From contig VXOJ01000014.1 of the NCBI GenBank assembly GCA_009840115.1, positions 1 to 64,000 on the forward strand: a DNA stretch of 64,000 bases. The letters run 5' to 3'. The translations under genes and the position numbers were made by a program. A model generated the notes under the pieces. It saw only the letters and a program-made list of their open reading frames with translations. It made no database searches and had not been told where the DNA came from. Shown here in pieces: positions 9,181 through 20,636 of this stretch. Position 1 is the stretch's first letter; every line of letters begins with the position of its first letter. Source of the DNA: Gemmatimonadales bacterium. Lineage in GTDB: Bacteria > Gemmatimonadota > Gemmatimonadetes > Palauibacterales > Palauibacteraceae.

Positions 9181-9579
9181 CTAGTAGATTCTCGCGATGA
9201 TCTCCCCGCCGACGTGCTGCCGGCGGGCGTCGCGATCCGTCATCAGTCCGTTCGACGTCGACATGATCGCGATGCCCATCCCGGCCCGGACCTTCGGGAT
9301 CGAGTTCGCGTCGACGTACTTCCTGAGGCCGGGCTTCGACACGCGTTCGAGCAGCCGGATCACGGGCCGGTCGTCCGACGTGTACTTGAGATACACGCGC
9401 AGGCGGCCGTGCCGATTGTCGTCCAGCACCTTGTAGCCGCGAACGAAGTGGTTCTCCGCCAGGATCCTGGCGATCTCGATCTTGATCTTGGAGAGCGGGA
9501 TGTCGACGCGCCGGTGTCCGGCCCGGCCGGCGTTGCGGATGCGCGTCAGCATGTCCGCGATCGGATCGGTCATGCTCAT
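9181..9579 (-). CDS. rpsH: 30S ribosomal protein uS8
   Basis: 132-residue primary 16S rRNA-binding protein. Begins MSMTDPIADMLTRIRNAG and ends with a GLMTDRDARRQHVGGEIIARIY region; an ATG two codons in is a possible alternative. In E. coli uS8 represses the spc operon; no obvious 16S-mimic site is recognised here. Confidence 0.97.
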   Translation of the reverse strand: MSMTDPIADMLTRIRNAGRAGHRRVDIPLSKIKIEIARILAENHFVRGYKVLDDNRHGRLRVYLKYTSDDRPVIRLLERVSKPGLRKYVDANSIPKVRAGMGIAIMSTSNGLMTDRDARRQHVGGEIIARIY

Positions 9580-9580
9580 C

Positions 9581-9766
9581 TCACCAACTCGCTTTCCGAA
9601 CGCCCGGGATCTCTCCGCGGAGCGCCTGTTCCCGGAAGCAGATCCGGCACAGACCGAACTTCCTCATGTAGGCGCGGGGCCGGCCGCAGCGATTGCAGCG
9701 TCGCACCGTGCGCGAACTGAACTTCGGCTTCCGGTTCGCCTTCTCGATTAGTGCCGTCTTTGCCAT
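9581..9766 (-). CDS. rpsZ: 30S ribosomal protein uS14, zinc type
   Basis: 61-residue short form of uS14. Cys24, Cys27, Cys40 and Cys43 form the zinc site, and the segment [18 protein letters not shown] is characteristic. The length and cysteines mark the zinc-dependent form rather than the long zinc-free RpsN. ATG start, one base before rpsH. Confidence 0.96.
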   Translation of the reverse strand: MAKTALIEKANRKPKFSSRTVRRCNRCGRPRAYMRKFGLCRICFREQALRGEIPGVRKASW

Positions 9767-9780
9767 TCAGCCCTTTCCCG

Positions 9781-10356
9781 CTAGATGACGACCGGGACCT
9801 CGTCGCGAAACGGCATCCCCATCTCGCGAAGCAGGACGAGCGCCTCGTCGTCCCGGTTGGTCGTCGTGACGAACGTGATGTTGAGACCGTGGATCTTGAC
9901 GATCTCGTCGTAATCGACTTCGGCGAAGACCATCTGCTCCCGGATCCCCACCGTATAGTTGCCGCGCCCATCGAACGCCCGGCTCCGGAATCCCCTGAAG
10001 TCCCTGATACGGGGCACGGCCGTACTGATGAACCGGTCGAGGAACTCGTACATGCGGGCATTCCGAAGCGTGACCATCGTCCCGATCGGCATGCCTTCGC
10101 GAAGACCGAAGTTCGAGATCGAGTTCCGCGCCCGCGTGACGACGGGTCGCTGGCCGCTGATCACGGCGATCTCGTTCGAAGCGGACTCGATCAGTCGGGG
10201 ATTGTCCTTCCCCTCGCCGAGCCCGGCGTTGATCACGATCTTCTCGAGCTTCGGGATCTGGTGCGGGTTCTCGAAGCCGAAGGTGTCGGCGAGCTTCCCG
10301 CGGACCGTGTCCTCGTAGTGTGTCCGCAACCGCGGCTTTCCGTTTTCCGAACTCAC
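9781..10356 (-). CDS. rplE: 50S ribosomal protein uL5
   Basis: 5S rRNA-binding protein at the top of the central protuberance, about 191 residues. I place the start at GTG 10356, five bases after the rplX stop; it gives MSSENGKPRLRTHYEDTVR, the family's normal lead-in. A more upstream in-frame start at 10389 would overlap rplX by 29 bp. Core motifs IPKLEKIVINAGLGE and MGMPFRDEVPVVI are present. Confidence 0.94.
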   Translation of the reverse strand: MSSENGKPRLRTHYEDTVRGKLADTFGFENPHQIPKLEKIVINAGLGEGKDNPRLIESASNEIAVISGQRPVVTRARNSISNFGLREGMPIGTMVTLRNARMYEFLDRFISTAVPRIRDFRGFRSRAFDGRGNYTVGIREQMVFAEVDYDEIVKIHGLNITFVTTTNRDDEALVLLREMGMPFRDEVPVVI

Positions 10357-10360
10357 CTTG

Positions 10361-10708
10361 CTAGCCCGCCATCGGGATGGGGTGGTCACACCGCTTGCAG
10401 ATCCGCTCGATCGTGCCGTCCGCGTCGCGCTGGCGGCGCACCCGCGAGGGCTCGTCGCACTGGGGACACAAGAGCATCACGTTCGAGACGCTGATCGGCT
10501 CTTCGTAGGTGACGATGCCGCCTTCGGTGACCCCGCCCCTCGCGTTGGCCACGGGACGCTTGTGATGCTTGCGCATGTTCACGTCCTGCACCACGACGAG
10601 TCCCCGCGAAGGGATCGTGCGCAGCACCTGGCCCTGGGCGCCCGCGTAGTTGCCCGCGATCACCCGGACCGTGTCACCGGTTCTCACGCTCAGTTTCTTC
10701 CGTGTCAT
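10361..10708 (-). CDS. rplX: 50S ribosomal protein uL24
   Basis: Assembly-initiating 23S rRNA protein, 115 residues, with a KOW motif at its N-terminus (RTGDTVRVIAGNYAGAQGQV). The C-terminal part has CPQC and CKRC pairs, suggesting a small zinc ribbon seen in some uL24 proteins. ATG start. Confidence 0.96.
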   Translation of the reverse strand: MTRKKLSVRTGDTVRVIAGNYAGAQGQVLRTIPSRGLVVVQDVNMRKHHKRPVANARGGVTEGGIVTYEEPISVSNVMLLCPQCDEPSRVRRQRDADGTIERICKRCDHPIPMAG

Positions 10709-10734
10709 CGTCGGTTCAGATCCTCGTACGGCGC

Positions 10735-11103
10735 TCAGATGACTTCGGGGGCGAGCGAAACGATCTTCATGAACTTCTTCTCACGGAGTTCACGCGCCAC
10801 CGGCCCGAAAATACGTGTCGCGGTCGGCTCTCCCGCGTCGTTGATGATCACCGCCGCGTTCTCATCGAAGCGGATGTAGCTCCCGTCGCGCCGCCGGCTT
10901 TCCTTCGCCGTCCGCACGACGACCGCCCGGACCACCTGGCCCTTCTTCACGTTCCCGTGCGGGGTCGCATCCTTGATCGTCGCGACGATCACGTCGCCCA
11001 CGCGGGCGTACCGGCGGCGCGACCCGCCGAGGACCCGTATGCAGAGAGCCCGGCGGGCACCGGAATTGTCCGCGATGCGGACCATCGATTCCTGCTGAAT
11101 CAT
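10735..11103 (-). CDS. rplN: 50S ribosomal protein uL14
   Basis: 122-residue five-stranded barrel protein at the subunit interface and the binding site of silencing factor RsfS. Begins [20 protein letters not shown] and includes [21 protein letters not shown]; full family length. ATG start. Confidence 0.97.
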   Translation of the reverse strand: MIQQESMVRIADNSGARRALCIRVLGGSRRRYARVGDVIVATIKDATPHGNVKKGQVVRAVVVRTAKESRRRDGSYIRFDENAAVIINDAGEPTATRIFGPVARELREKKFMKIVSLAPEVI

Positions 11104-11118
11104 CTCGTCGTGCCCCCG

Positions 11119-11388
11119 TTACTCCGGACGCTGGACCAGCTCGAGCACGCGCCAGCGCTTGAGCCTGGAGAGCGGACGGGTCTCCTCGATCCGGACCACG
11201 TCGCCCACCCGGTATTCGTTCTCTTCGTCGTGCGCCTGGTACCGTTTGCCGCGGCTCACCTGTTTGCCGTACAGCGGGTGCGCGAGCCGCCGCTCGACCG
11301 ACACCACGACGGTCTTTTCCATGCGGTCGCTCACGACCGTTCCGAGCCGGACCTTGCGCCGGCCCTTCGTCGCCGATTGATCAGCCAA
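11119..11388 (-). CDS. rpsQ: 30S ribosomal protein uS17
   Basis: OB-fold primary 16S rRNA-binding protein, 89 residues. Motifs [19 protein letters not shown] and [18 protein letters not shown] match the family. The start is TTG at 11388, overlapping the 3' end of rpmC by 8 bp and preceded by GAGGAG seven bases upstream; no ATG or GTG is available there. Confidence 0.95.
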   Translation of the reverse strand: MADQSATKGRRKVRLGTVVSDRMEKTVVVSVERRLAHPLYGKQVSRGKRYQAHDEENEYRVGDVVRIEETRPLSRLKRWRVLELVQRPE

Positions 11389-11596
11389 CCTGGTTCTCCT
11401 CGCTACGCGCCCGCTCGACCTGCACGGTCTTCAGCCGTGCGATCTCGCGACGCAACGTCTTCACGAGCGACGGGTTCTCGAGTTCCTCGAACGCGGCCCG
11501 GTAGCGCAGACGAGCGATCTCGTCCTTCGCTCGGGCGAGTTCCTCGGCGAGCTCCTCGTCGGTGAATTCGCGAATCTCCATCGCCTCAAGCGGCAT
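11381..11596 (-). CDS. rpmC: 50S ribosomal protein uL29
   Basis: 71-residue helical hairpin protein at the tunnel exit, near the trigger-factor site. Motifs [22 protein letters not shown] and [10 protein letters not shown] fit. ATG at 11596 has GGAGGA four bases upstream; a second ATG at 11581 would give a protein five residues shorter. Confidence 0.95.
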   Translation of the reverse strand: MPLEAMEIREFTDEELAEELARAKDEIARLRYRAAFEELENPSLVKTLRREIARLKTVQVERARSEENQVG

Positions 11597-12007
11597 CTAG
11601 TCCTCCCGCTCCAGGAAGCGTGTCTTGACCGGGAGCTTCGCCGACGCCAACTGCATCGCCCGCTTCGCGAGTTCGATGTCGACCCCCTCGAGCTCGAACA
11701 TCACCCGGCCCGGCTTCACCGGCGCAACCCAGTACTCGGGATTCCCCTTGCCCTTCCCCATCCGGGTCTCCGCCGGCTTCTGCGTGAGCGGCTTGTCCGG
11801 AAAGATGCGGATCCAGACCTTTCCGCCACGCTTGATGTGCCGGGTCATGGCAACTCGAGCGGCTTCGATCTGACGGTTCGTGATCCAGCCCGGTTCCACG
11901 GCCTGAAGCGCGTAGTCGCCGAACGAGACCTTGTTTCCGCGATGCGCGGCGCCGCGCATGCGTCCCTTTTGCTGTTTCCTGTACTTGATCCGCTTCGGCT
12001 GCAGCAT
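11597..12007 (-). CDS. rplP: 50S ribosomal protein uL16
   Basis: 136-residue protein near the A-site finger and peptidyl-transferase centre. Begins [19 protein letters not shown] and contains [19 protein letters not shown] and [17 protein letters not shown] start, 6 bp after rpsC. Confidence 0.97.
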   Translation of the reverse strand: MLQPKRIKYRKQQKGRMRGAAHRGNKVSFGDYALQAVEPGWITNRQIEAARVAMTRHIKRGGKVWIRIFPDKPLTQKPAETRMGKGKGNPEYWVAPVKPGRVMFELEGVDIELAKRAMQLASAKLPVKTRFLERED

Positions 12008-12013
12008 GTGTCT

Positions 12014-12703
12014 CTATCCTCGCCCGCGGCCCGCGCGCCGGCGGCCGCCGGCGGTGTACGTCTGACCGCGGCGGTCCTCCACGATCTCGCCATGGAAGAT
12101 CCATACCTTCACGCCGATCGTGCCGAACGTCGTCCGGGCCTGTCGCTCCGCGTAGTCGATGTCCGCGCGCAATGTGTGCAGCGGCACGCGTCCTTCGTGA
12201 TAGCCCTCCGAGCGCGCGATCTCGGCTCCGCCGAGCCGCCCGCCGCACTGGATGCGGATGCCGCCGGCGCCCGCCCGCATCGCCGCCTGCACGGCCCGCT
12301 TCATCGCGCGCCGGAAGCTGATGCGCTGCGTCAGCTGATGGGCGACGTTGTCGGCCACGAGCTGCGCCTGGGTCTCCGGACGGCGAATCTCCTCGACGTT
12401 GACGGAAACCTCCGCCTCCGTCAGCAGAGCGAGTTCGTCACGCAGCTTGTCGACCTCGGCCCCACGCTTGCCGATGACGACGCCGGGGCGACCCGTGTGG
12501 ATCGTCACGACGATCTTGGACGGCTTGCGCTCGATCTCCACCTGCGCGATCGCCGCGTGCCCGAGACGCGCGTGCAGGTACTTTCGCAGCTTCTCGTCTT
12601 CCGCGAGGAGCTTCGGGAACTCCTTGCCCTGCGCATACCAGCGCGACCGCCACGGCTTGACCGCGCCGAGCCTGAATCCGTACGGGTGTGTCTTCTGGCC
12701 CAT
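12014..12703 (-). CDS. rpsC: 30S ribosomal protein uS3
   Basis: 229-residue mRNA-entry protein with helicase role. Begins [22 protein letters not shown] domain with [18 protein letters not shown]-terminal domain with [18 protein letters not shown] and a basic Gly/Arg tail. The ATG overlaps the rplV stop (TAATG), so translation is coupled. Confidence 0.97.
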   Translation of the reverse strand: MGQKTHPYGFRLGAVKPWRSRWYAQGKEFPKLLAEDEKLRKYLHARLGHAAIAQVEIERKPSKIVVTIHTGRPGVVIGKRGAEVDKLRDELALLTEAEVSVNVEEIRRPETQAQLVADNVAHQLTQRISFRRAMKRAVQAAMRAGAGGIRIQCGGRLGGAEIARSEGYHEGRVPLHTLRADIDYAERQARTTFGTIGVKVWIFHGEIVEDRRGQTYTAGGRRRAGRGRG

Positions 12704-13053
12704 TAGTCTCTCGTGTCCACGACGACCGTCACATGGCTGCTCCGCTTGAGCCGGGGGGTCGCCCTTCCGTAGGCGCGTGCTCGCCAGCGCCGGAGCGTCC
12801 TGCCTTCGTCCACGTACGCCTCGCGCACGTAGAGTTCGTCCACGTCCAGCGTCTCGCCGCCCTCGTCCGCCCTGTAGACGGCATTGGCGACGGCCGAACG
12901 GAGCACCTTTCCGATCGAGCGCGCCGCCTTCTTCTTCGAGAACTGCAGGATGGCGTAGGCCTCGTTGACGTCTCGCCCGCGAATCTGGTCGATGACCAGA
13001 CGCATCTTCCGGGCGGACATGCCGAGGTTCTTCGCCCTGGCTGTCGCCTGCAT
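12703..13053 (-). CDS. rplV: 50S ribosomal protein uL22
   Basis: 116-residue protein whose long hairpin lines the exit tunnel constriction. Begins [20 protein letters not shown]; the hairpin region includes [22 protein letters not shown] overlaps the rpsS stop (TGATG). Confidence 0.97.
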   Translation of the reverse strand: MQATARAKNLGMSARKMRLVIDQIRGRDVNEAYAILQFSKKKAARSIGKVLRSAVANAVYRADEGGETLDVDELYVREAYVDEGRTLRRWRARAYGRATPRLKRSSHVTVVVDTRD

Positions 13054-13337
13054 CAGACTCTGCCCCTCCGGTCTCGCGCGGAACCGGCGTGCCCGCGGAA
13101 AGTGCGCGTCGTCGCAAACTCTCCGAGCTTGTGCCCCACCATGTTCTCCGTCACGTAGACCGGGATGAACTTGTTGCCGTTGTGCACCGCGAGCGTGTGT
13201 CCGACGAAATCCGGACTGATGGTCGAAGCCCGGGCCCACGTCTTGATCACCGACTTGTCTCCGGAATCGTTCATCCGCTGCACCTTCATCAGCAGCTTCT
13301 CGTCGATGTACGGTCCCTTCCGCACGCTTCTCGGCAT
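13053..13337 (-). CDS. rpsS: 30S ribosomal protein uS19
   Basis: 94-residue head protein partnered with uS13. Begins [19 protein letters not shown] and contains [20 protein letters not shown] and [18 protein letters not shown]. The open frame upstream is a shadow of rplB. Confidence 0.97.
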   Translation of the reverse strand: MPRSVRKGPYIDEKLLMKVQRMNDSGDKSVIKTWARASTISPDFVGHTLAVHNGNKFIPVYVTENMVGHKLGEFATTRTFRGHAGSARDRRGRV

Positions 13338-13351
13338 CGGATCTCCCGCTC

Positions 13352-14191
13352 CTACTTCGTGGCCCTGCCGCGCTTGCGGCCGCGCACGATCAGCTTGTCG
13401 CTCGGCTTGTGCTTCTTCCTCGTCTTGCGACCCTCCGGCTTGCCCCACGGCGATACGGGCGGACGACCGCCGGAACTGCGCCCCTCCCCACCCCCGAGGG
13501 GATGGTCCACGGGATTCATCGCCACGCCGCGCACCTTGGGCCGCCGGCCCTTCCACCTCGATCGGCCCGCCTTGCCGGCTCGAATGAGCTCGTGGTCGAC
13601 GTTGCCGACCTGCCCGACCGTCGCCCGGCACGACTCCGGCACCATGCGCATCTCGGTGCTCGGGAGCCGCAACGTGACCGTGCCCCGCTCCTTCGCGACG
13701 ACCTGGACGGACGCGCCGGCCGAGCGGGCGAGTTGCGCGCCCTTGCCGGGCACGAGTTCCACGCCGTGTACGACCGTCCCGAGCGGGACCTCGCGCAGCG
13801 GCAGGCAGTTCCCCACGTTCGGATCGATCCCCGACCCGGAGAGGATGGTGTCACCGACACCGAGACCTCGCGGGTGCAGGATGTAGCGCTTTTCTCCATC
13901 CGCGTAGTGGATGAGGGCGATGCGAGCGGAGCGATTCGGATCGTATTCGATCTCCGCGATGACGCCGGGCACGCCGTCCTTCCTGCGCTTGAAGTCGATG
14001 CGCCGGTAGCGCCGCTTGTGGCCGCCCCCTCGCCTCCGGCTCGTGATATGTCCGTGGTGATTGCGGCCGGACTTCTTCGGCAGCCCCTCCGTCAGCGACT
14101 TCTCCGGCTCGCTGCGGGTGATTTCCTCGAACGTCGATACGCTGCGGTATCGAGAGGCCGCCGTGACCGGCTTGAACTTGCGAATCGGCAT
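13352..14191 (-). CDS. rplB: 50S ribosomal protein uL2
   Basis: 279-residue 23S rRNA protein essential for subunit association and the peptidyl-transferase region. Conserved blocks: [17 protein letters not shown], and the C-terminal [20 protein letters not shown] with the His implicated in catalysis of translation. ATG start, 3 bp after rplW. Confidence 0.98.
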   Translation of the reverse strand: MPIRKFKPVTAASRYRSVSTFEEITRSEPEKSLTEGLPKKSGRNHHGHITSRRRGGGHKRRYRRIDFKRRKDGVPGVIAEIEYDPNRSARIALIHYADGEKRYILHPRGLGVGDTILSGSGIDPNVGNCLPLREVPLGTVVHGVELVPGKGAQLARSAGASVQVVAKERGTVTLRLPSTEMRMVPESCRATVGQVGNVDHELIRAGKAGRSRWKGRRPKVRGVAMNPVDHPLGGGEGRSSGGRPPVSPWGKPEGRKTRKKHKPSDKLIVRGRKRGRATK

Positions 14192-14194
14192 CGA

Positions 14195-14551
14195 TCAGGC
14201 TCCCTCCAGCACGTCGACGGGACCATCCGCGACCTCGATGATCGCTTTCTTCCAGTGCGGCCTGCGGCCCATCGTGCGCCCCATGCGCTTCATCTTCCCC
14301 CGCACGTTCATCGTGCGCACGGAGGTGACTCGCCGCCCCTCGAAGATCGCCTCGAAGGCGCGGCGAATCTCGATCTTGTTCGCGTCCGGCGCCACCTCGA
14401 AGGTGTACTTGGGACGCGGTTCCACCTCGCCGCGGTCGATCCGCGCCTGGAGGCGCCGTCCGACGCCGTCGGTCCCCTCGGACTGAAGGCTCGTGGACGT
14501 CTTCTCCGTGAAGAGCGGACGCAGGATGATCTCGTTCGGCGAGCGCCTCAT
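14195..14551 (-). CDS. rplW: 50S ribosomal protein uL23
   Basis: 118-residue protein at the tunnel exit, docking site for SRP and trigger factor. Begins with EIILRPLFTEKTSTSL and has YTFEVAPDANKIEIRRAFE and the VRTMNVRGKMKRMGRTMGRR loop. ATG overlaps the rplD stop (ATGA). It is about 20 residues longer than usual through an insert near residues 25-45. Confidence 0.96.
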   Translation of the reverse strand: MRRSPNEIILRPLFTEKTSTSLQSEGTDGVGRRLQARIDRGEVEPRPKYTFEVAPDANKIEIRRAFEAIFEGRRVTSVRTMNVRGKMKRMGRTMGRRPHWKKAIIEVADGPVDVLEGA

Positions 14552-15183
14552 GCCTCACCTTCCCCGGCGGAGTCTCCCGCCGCATCGAAGACGGACGATT
14601 CGACGAGTACCAGGTCCGACCAGAGGATGTCGTACGCCGACGCCTCCCCCCAGGGGAGCACGCGCACGCCCGGCAGATTTCTGGCCGAAAGGTGGACGTC
14701 CGGCTTGTGACCCGCCGTAAGGAGCAGGACGTTCTCCGAACCGCGGCCGATGCTGGCCAGCAGAGCGGCGACGCGTCGGGTCTTCGGCGAATCGAAGTCC
14801 AGCGGCTCGATGAGCGCGAGATCGCCGTTCATGGCTCTCGTATTGAGTGCGGAACGGATGGCCAGCCGACGGATCCGCTTCGGGACGCGCACGCGATAGG
14901 AGCGCGGCTGCGGGCCGAAGACGACCGAGCCGCCGCGCCACAGCGCCGAACGGATCGAGCCGGCCCGGGCGCGTCCCGTCCCCTTCTGCCGCCAGGGCTT
15001 CCGCGACCCTCCGCGAACGGTCGAGCGGGTCTTCGTCGACGCGGTCCCCTGCCGCCGGTTCGCCAGCACGGCGGTGACGACCTGGTGGAGCACATCTTCG
15101 TTGACCACGCCGTCGAACGGGGTCTCGGGCAGGGCCCGCTCGGCCCCTGCCGCACCGTCGGAGCCGTACGTCGCGACTTTCAT
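14548..15183 (-). CDS. rplD: 50S ribosomal protein uL4
   Basis: 211 residues; its loop reaches into the exit tunnel. Contains the tunnel-loop block GTASTKTRSTVRGGSRKPWR and KGTGRARAGSIRSALWRGGG-like sequence, followed by the Rossmann-like core. ATG overlaps the rplC stop. In E. coli uL4 represses the S10 operon. Confidence 0.97.
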   Translation of the reverse strand: MKVATYGSDGAAGAERALPETPFDGVVNEDVLHQVVTAVLANRRQGTASTKTRSTVRGGSRKPWRQKGTGRARAGSIRSALWRGGSVVFGPQPRSYRVRVPKRIRRLAIRSALNTRAMNGDLALIEPLDFDSPKTRRVAALLASIGRGSENVLLLTAGHKPDVHLSARNLPGVRVLPWGEASAYDILWSDLVLVESSVFDAAGDSAGEGEA

Positions 15184-15803
15184 CGGCCCGGCCTCACCAT
15201 GACGAGGTTGTTTCGCCCGCCCGGGACGGAACCCTGCACGATCAGGAGGTTCTTTTCAGCGTCGACCCGGATGATCTTCCGGCTCATCGCCATGCGCTGC
15301 GTTCCCCCCATGCGGCCCGCCATCTTTCGCCCCTTGATCACGCGCGACGGGTCCGTGCCGGCCCCGATCGAGCCGGGCGCCCGGAGAATGGACGTTCCGC
15401 CGTGGGAACCGCGACCACCGCCGAAGCCGTGCCGCTTCACGACGCCCTGGAACCCGCGACCCTTGGTCGTTCCCGTCACGTTCACCCGCGATCCGACATC
15501 GAACATGTCGACCGTGAGTTCCTGGCCGAGCTCGAGCTCTTCGCCCTCGAAGTCGAACTCCGCGAGGACGCGCGGCACGTAGTCGAGTCCGGCGCGCGCG
15601 GCGTGGCCCGCGGCCGGTTTCCGCGTGCGCCCCTCCTTCACGCGGCCGAAGCCCAGCTGCACGGCCTCGTATCCGTCGCGCTCGACGGTCTTGATCTGGA
15701 CGACCGCACAGGGTCCGACTTCCAGCACGGTGACACCGACGGCCTTCCCGTCGTCGTCGAAGATCTGCGTCATGCCGATTTTTCGGCCGATCAACCCGGG
15801 CAT
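15180..15803 (-). CDS. rplC: 50S ribosomal protein uL3
   Basis: 207-residue early-assembly protein whose finger approaches the peptidyl-transferase centre. ATG at 15803 gives [20 protein letters not shown], the canonical N-terminus, four bases after the rpsJ stop. Contains [20 protein letters not shown] and [11 protein letters not shown]. Confidence 0.97.
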   Translation of the reverse strand: MPGLIGRKIGMTQIFDDDGKAVGVTVLEVGPCAVVQIKTVERDGYEAVQLGFGRVKEGRTRKPAAGHAARAGLDYVPRVLAEFDFEGEELELGQELTVDMFDVGSRVNVTGTTKGRGFQGVVKRHGFGGGRGSHGGTSILRAPGSIGAGTDPSRVIKGRKMAGRMGGTQRMAMSRKIIRVDAEKNLLIVQGSVPGGRNNLVMVRPGR

Positions 15804-15807
15804 CTCG

Positions 15808-16116
15808 CTACTCGACTTTGATTTCCACATCGACGCCGGCCGCGAGATCCAGCTTCGTCAGCGCGTCGATCGTCTGCGGACGGGAGTCATGGATATCGAT
15901 GAGCCGTTTGTGCGTCTTCAGTTCGAACTGTTCCCGCGACTTCTTGTCCACATGCGGACTCCGCAGCACCGTGAACAACTGACGGCGCGTCGGAAGCGGG
16001 ATCGGCCCGCTGACGGACGCACCGGTCTTCTGCGCGGTCCGAACGATGTCCGCCGCCGTCTGGTCGATCACGGCTGGATCGAAGGCCTTCAGCCGAATCC
16101 GAATCTTCTGCGCCAT
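15808..16116 (-). CDS. rpsJ: 30S ribosomal protein uS10 / NusE
   Basis: 102-residue head protein that also acts as NusE, the NusG-NTD... partner of NusB in antitermination and the link to NusG. Begins [20 protein letters not shown] and has [23 protein letters not shown] start, 34 bp after tuf. Confidence 0.97.
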   Translation of the reverse strand: MAQKIRIRLKAFDPAVIDQTAADIVRTAQKTGASVSGPIPLPTRRQLFTVLRSPHVDKKSREQFELKTHKRLIDIHDSRPQTIDALTKLDLAAGVDVEIKVE

Positions 16117-16150
16117 ATCTTTGCGCCGTCTCGTTTTCCTGGGCTGTCCG

Positions 16151-17360
<1,210 letters not shown>

Positions 17361-17402
17361 GTGTCTCGTCTGCGGCCTGCTCGCGGACCGGCTCTTCGCC
17401 GT

Positions 17403-19499
17403 TTACGAGCCGTTGGCGGAGACGATCTCCGCCGTCTTGGAGCCCGGAACTTCCTCGTAGTGCGAAAACTGCATGGTGTAGACCGCGCGACCCTGGCTGA
17501 TCGAGCGCAGGGAGGTCGCGTAGCCGAACATCTCCGACAGCGGCACCGACGCCCCGACGACCTGGGCGGACGAACGCTGCGTCATGCCGCCGATCTTGCC
17601 CCTCCGGCTGGAGAGGTCTCCCATCACGTCCCCGAGATAGTCGTCGGGTGTTACGACCTCCACGTTCATGACGGGCTCGAGCAATACCGGCTGCGCCTTG
17701 CGCGCACCTTCCTTGAGCGCGATCGAGCCCGCGATCTTGAAGGCCATCTCGCTGGAATCGACCTCATGGTACGAGCCGTCAATCAGGGTGGCCTTGATGT
17801 CGATGATCGGGTAGCCCGCGACGATCCCGGAGTCCAGCGCCTCGCGAATCCCCTGTTCGACCGAGAGCACGTACTCGCGGGGCACGTTTCCGCCCCGGAT
17901 CTCGGAGTCGAAGATGAAGCCGCCGCCGGGATCCGTGGGCTCGAGGTTGATGATCACGTGCCCGAACTGCCCGCGGCCGCCGGACTGCCGCACGAAGCGG
18001 CCTTCCACCTTGCGGACGGCCTTGCGGATCGTCTCGCGATAGGCCACCTGCGGACGGCCGACGTTCGCGTTGACCCTGAACTCGCGCTGGAGCCGGTCGA
18101 CGATGATCTCGAGATGGAGTTCGCCCATCCCGCTGATGATGGTCTGCCCGGTCTCCTCGTCGGTGTAGACGCGGAATGTCGGGTCTTCCTCGGCCAGCTT
18201 CGCGAGCGCCCCCGACAGCTTCTCCTGATCCGCCTTCGTCCGGGGCTCGATCGCCACCCGGATCACGGGTTCGGGGAAGCTCATCGACTCGAGCACGATC
18301 GGGTCGGTCGCCGACGAGAGCGTGTCTCCCGTCCGCGTATGCTTGAGCCCGATCGCGGCCGCGATGTCGCCGGCGAACACCTCGTCGCGCTCCTCCCGCT
18401 TGTTCGCGTGCATCTGGAGCAGCCGCCCGAAGCGCTCCTTCCGTCCCCTGGACGAATTCAGCGCCTTCGAGCCGGCCTTCGCCGTCCCGGAATAGACCCT
18501 GAAGTAGGTCAGGCGCCCCACGTACGGATCGGTCGCGATCTTGAACGCGAGAGCCGCGAACGGCGCCTCTTCGTCGGCCGCACGCTCCACCTCCGTCTCA
18601 TCCTGCTGCGGGAGGCGGCCGGTGACGGGAGGGACATCGAGGGGAGAGGGGAGGAAGTCGATCACGGCGTCGAGCAGGCGCTGTACGCCCTTGTTCTTGA
18701 AGGCGGAGCCACACAGGATCGGCGTGATCCCGTTGGCCAGCGTTGCCTTTCGCACCGCGCCGCGGATTTCGTCCTCGGTGAGTTCTTCCCCTTCGAGGTA
18801 CTTCTCGAGGGCGGGTTCGTCGTATTCGACCGCGGCCTCGATGAGGGCGCTCCGCAGCTCCGCCACCTCGTCCACGAGGGCGTCCGGCACGGGGCCTTCG
18901 GTCCAGCGCGCGCCCAGGGATTCATCGTCGTAGACGACCTTGACCTCGCGAATGAGGTCGACCATGCCCGTATAGAGTTCACCCTCGCCGAGAGGGATCT
19001 GGAGCGGCTGCGCGTTCGCGCCCAGGCGGTCGCGCATCATCCGGACGACGTTCATGAAGTCGGCGCCGACGCGGTCCATCTTGTTGACGAACGCGATGCG
19101 CGGCACACCGTACTTGTCGGCCTGCCGCCATACCGTCTCGGACTGCGGCTCCACGCCGCCGACGGCGCAGAAGAGGGCCACGGCGCCGTCGAGCACGCGG
19201 AGGCTGCGCTCCACCTCCACCGTGAAGTCGACGTGCCCCGGCGTGTCGATGATGTTGATGCGGTAGGGTTCGCCTTCGTGCGTCCAGTTACAGGTGGTGG
19301 CGGCCGACGTAATCGTGATGCCGCGTTCCTGCTCCTGTTCCATCCAGTCCATCGTCGCGTCGCCATGATGCACTTCGCCCAGGCGATGCGTCCGGCCGGT
19401 ATAGAACAGCACCCGTTCGGTCGTCGTCGTCTTTCCGGCATCGATGTGCGCCATGATGCCGATATTCCGAAGCCGCTCGAGCGGCGTTCTTCTCTCCAT
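17403..19499 (-). CDS. fusA: Elongation factor G
   Basis: Translocase GTPase, 698 residues. G1 [12 protein letters not shown] near residues 17-28, G3 DTPGHVDF, G4 NKMDR, then domains II-V; domain IV begins near residue 480. ATG start. Sits between rpsG and tuf in the classic str order, with 52 and 58 bp gaps. Length is close to the E. coli protein. Confidence 0.98.
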   Translation of the reverse strand: MERRTPLERLRNIGIMAHIDAGKTTTTERVLFYTGRTHRLGEVHHGDATMDWMEQEQERGITITSAATTCNWTHEGEPYRINIIDTPGHVDFTVEVERSLRVLDGAVALFCAVGGVEPQSETVWRQADKYGVPRIAFVNKMDRVGADFMNVVRMMRDRLGANAQPLQIPLGEGELYTGMVDLIREVKVVYDDESLGARWTEGPVPDALVDEVAELRSALIEAAVEYDEPALEKYLEGEELTEDEIRGAVRKATLANGITPILCGSAFKNKGVQRLLDAVIDFLPSPLDVPPVTGRLPQQDETEVERAADEEAPFAALAFKIATDPYVGRLTYFRVYSGTAKAGSKALNSSRGRKERFGRLLQMHANKREERDEVFAGDIAAAIGLKHTRTGDTLSSATDPIVLESMSFPEPVIRVAIEPRTKADQEKLSGALAKLAEEDPTFRVYTDEETGQTIISGMGELHLEIIVDRLQREFRVNANVGRPQVAYRETIRKAVRKVEGRFVRQSGGRGQFGHVIINLEPTDPGGGFIFDSEIRGGNVPREYVLSVEQGIREALDSGIVAGYPIIDIKATLIDGSYHEVDSSEMAFKIAGSIALKEGARKAQPVLLEPVMNVEVVTPDDYLGDVMGDLSSRRGKIGGMTQRSSAQVVGASVPLSEMFGYATSLRSISQGRAVYTMQFSHYEEVPGSKTAEIVSANGS

Positions 19500-19551
19500 G
19501 AGTCGATCTATTGATCTCTATCTGTCGAGCCTCGGGTGCCGGACGGACTCA

Positions 19552-20022
19552 TTACCAGCGGTAGTGCGCGAACGCCTTGTTCGCGTCCGCCATCCGGTGC
19601 ACGTCCTCCTTCTTCCTCACCGCGCCCCCGTCGCCGCGAGCGGCGTCGAGCAGTTCACCGGCGAGGCGCTGCGCCATCGTCTTGCCGGAGCGGGCGCGCG
19701 AGTACTGCACGAGCCACCGGCGTGCGAGCGAGTCGCGCCGCCGGTACGACACTTCCATCGGGACCTGGTACGTCGCGCCGCCCACGCGCCGGCTGCGGAC
19801 CTCGAGGATGGGCTTCGCGTTCTGCAGCGCCTGCCGGAACACGTTCATCGCCGGCTGCCCCGTCTTCATCTCGATGTTCTGCATCGCATCGTAGAAGATC
19901 TGCTCGGCGAGGGACTTCTTTCCGTCGAGCATCAGCATGTTGATGAACTTTGTGACCTCCGTGCTCCCGTATCGGGAGTCCGGAATCACCTCACGCTGTT
20001 CGGCACGGTTTCGTCGCGGCAT
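19552..20022 (-). CDS. rpsG: 30S ribosomal protein uS7
   Basis: 156-residue primary binder of the 16S 3' domain and, in E. coli, repressor of the str operon. Begins with RRNRAEQREVIPDSRYGS and has FINMLMLDGKKSLAEQI and GGATYQVPMEVSYRRRDSLA. ATG start. The rpsL-rpsG gap holds a strong hairpin (20073-20099). Confidence 0.97.
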   Translation of the reverse strand: MPRRNRAEQREVIPDSRYGSTEVTKFINMLMLDGKKSLAEQIFYDAMQNIEMKTGQPAMNVFRQALQNAKPILEVRSRRVGGATYQVPMEVSYRRRDSLARRWLVQYSRARSGKTMAQRLAGELLDAARGDGGAVRKKEDVHRMADANKAFAHYRW

Positions 20023-20072
20023 CTCGTTTCGCCATATCCGGCTCCGGGTTCATCCGGAGACTTCGCAATAAA

Positions 20073-20099
20073 GCCCGGCCACGGACTCCGAGGCCGGGC
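20073..20099 (-). terminator. Hairpin in rpsL-rpsG gap, terminator-like
   Basis: Perfect 8-bp GC stem (GCCCGGCC with GGCCGGGC) around an 11-base loop, followed on the minus-strand transcript by TTTATT. The U-run is short and interrupted, so partial termination, RNA processing or a uS7 control site are all possible. Confidence 0.4.
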
Positions 20100-20125
20100 C
20101 CAAACGGTGTTCGGCCCGCTGCCAG

Positions 20126-20497
20126 CTACTTTCTCTTCTTGGAACCGTACTTCGACCGGCCCTGGTTCCTGTCGTCCACGCCCGACGCGTCGAGGGTTCC
20201 GCGGATGATGTGATACCGCACACCCGGCAGATCCTTCACCCGTCCGCCCCGGATCAGCACGATGCTGTGTTCCTGGAGGTTGTGGCCCTCGCCTCCGATA
20301 TACGCGGTGACTTCGTATCCGTTCGTGAGTCGCACGCGGGCGACCTTCCGCAGGGCCGAATTCGGCTTCTTCGGCGTCGTGGTGTACACGCGCGTGCACA
20401 CGCCGCGCTTCTGGGGGTTTCCCTCCAGCGCCGGCGCCTTGCTCTTCTTTCGGACCTTTCTTCGGCCCTTGCGGACCAACTGATTGATGGTCGGCAT
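20126..20497 (-). CDS. rpsL: 30S ribosomal protein uS12
   Basis: 123-residue decoding-centre protein. ATG at 20497 gives [20 protein letters not shown]; contains [21 protein letters not shown]-type loop and [18 protein letters not shown], with the wild-type lysines at the usual streptomycin-resistance positions. The frame is open further upstream but has no homology and would cross the terminator. Confidence 0.97.
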   Translation of the reverse strand: MPTINQLVRKGRRKVRKKSKAPALEGNPQKRGVCTRVYTTTPKKPNSALRKVARVRLTNGYEVTAYIGGEGHNLQEHSIVLIRGGRVKDLPGVRYHIIRGTLDASGVDDRNQGRSKYGSKKRK

Positions 20498-20566
20498 TCC
20501 CGCTCCATCGCTCCCTTCGGCCGCACCGGTGCGCCGATCACCGAACTCGGGGCCCGGCCGTTGGGG

Positions 20567-20600
20567 GTAAAAAAATCGGGGACGGATCCGAACCGCCCCC
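20567..20600 (-). terminator. Intrinsic terminator between rpoC and rpsL
   Basis: On the minus strand an 8-bp stem (GGGGGCGG with CCGTCCCC, one G-U pair) with a 7-base loop is followed after two bases by seven T. This is the best intrinsic terminator in the window. It lies 137 bp past the rpoC stop but also downstream of the candidate rpsL promoter, so it may act as an attenuator. Confidence 0.8.
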
Positions 20601-20636
20601 GCGGCGACTGCCGACCGGTCGGTCGACAGACAAGAG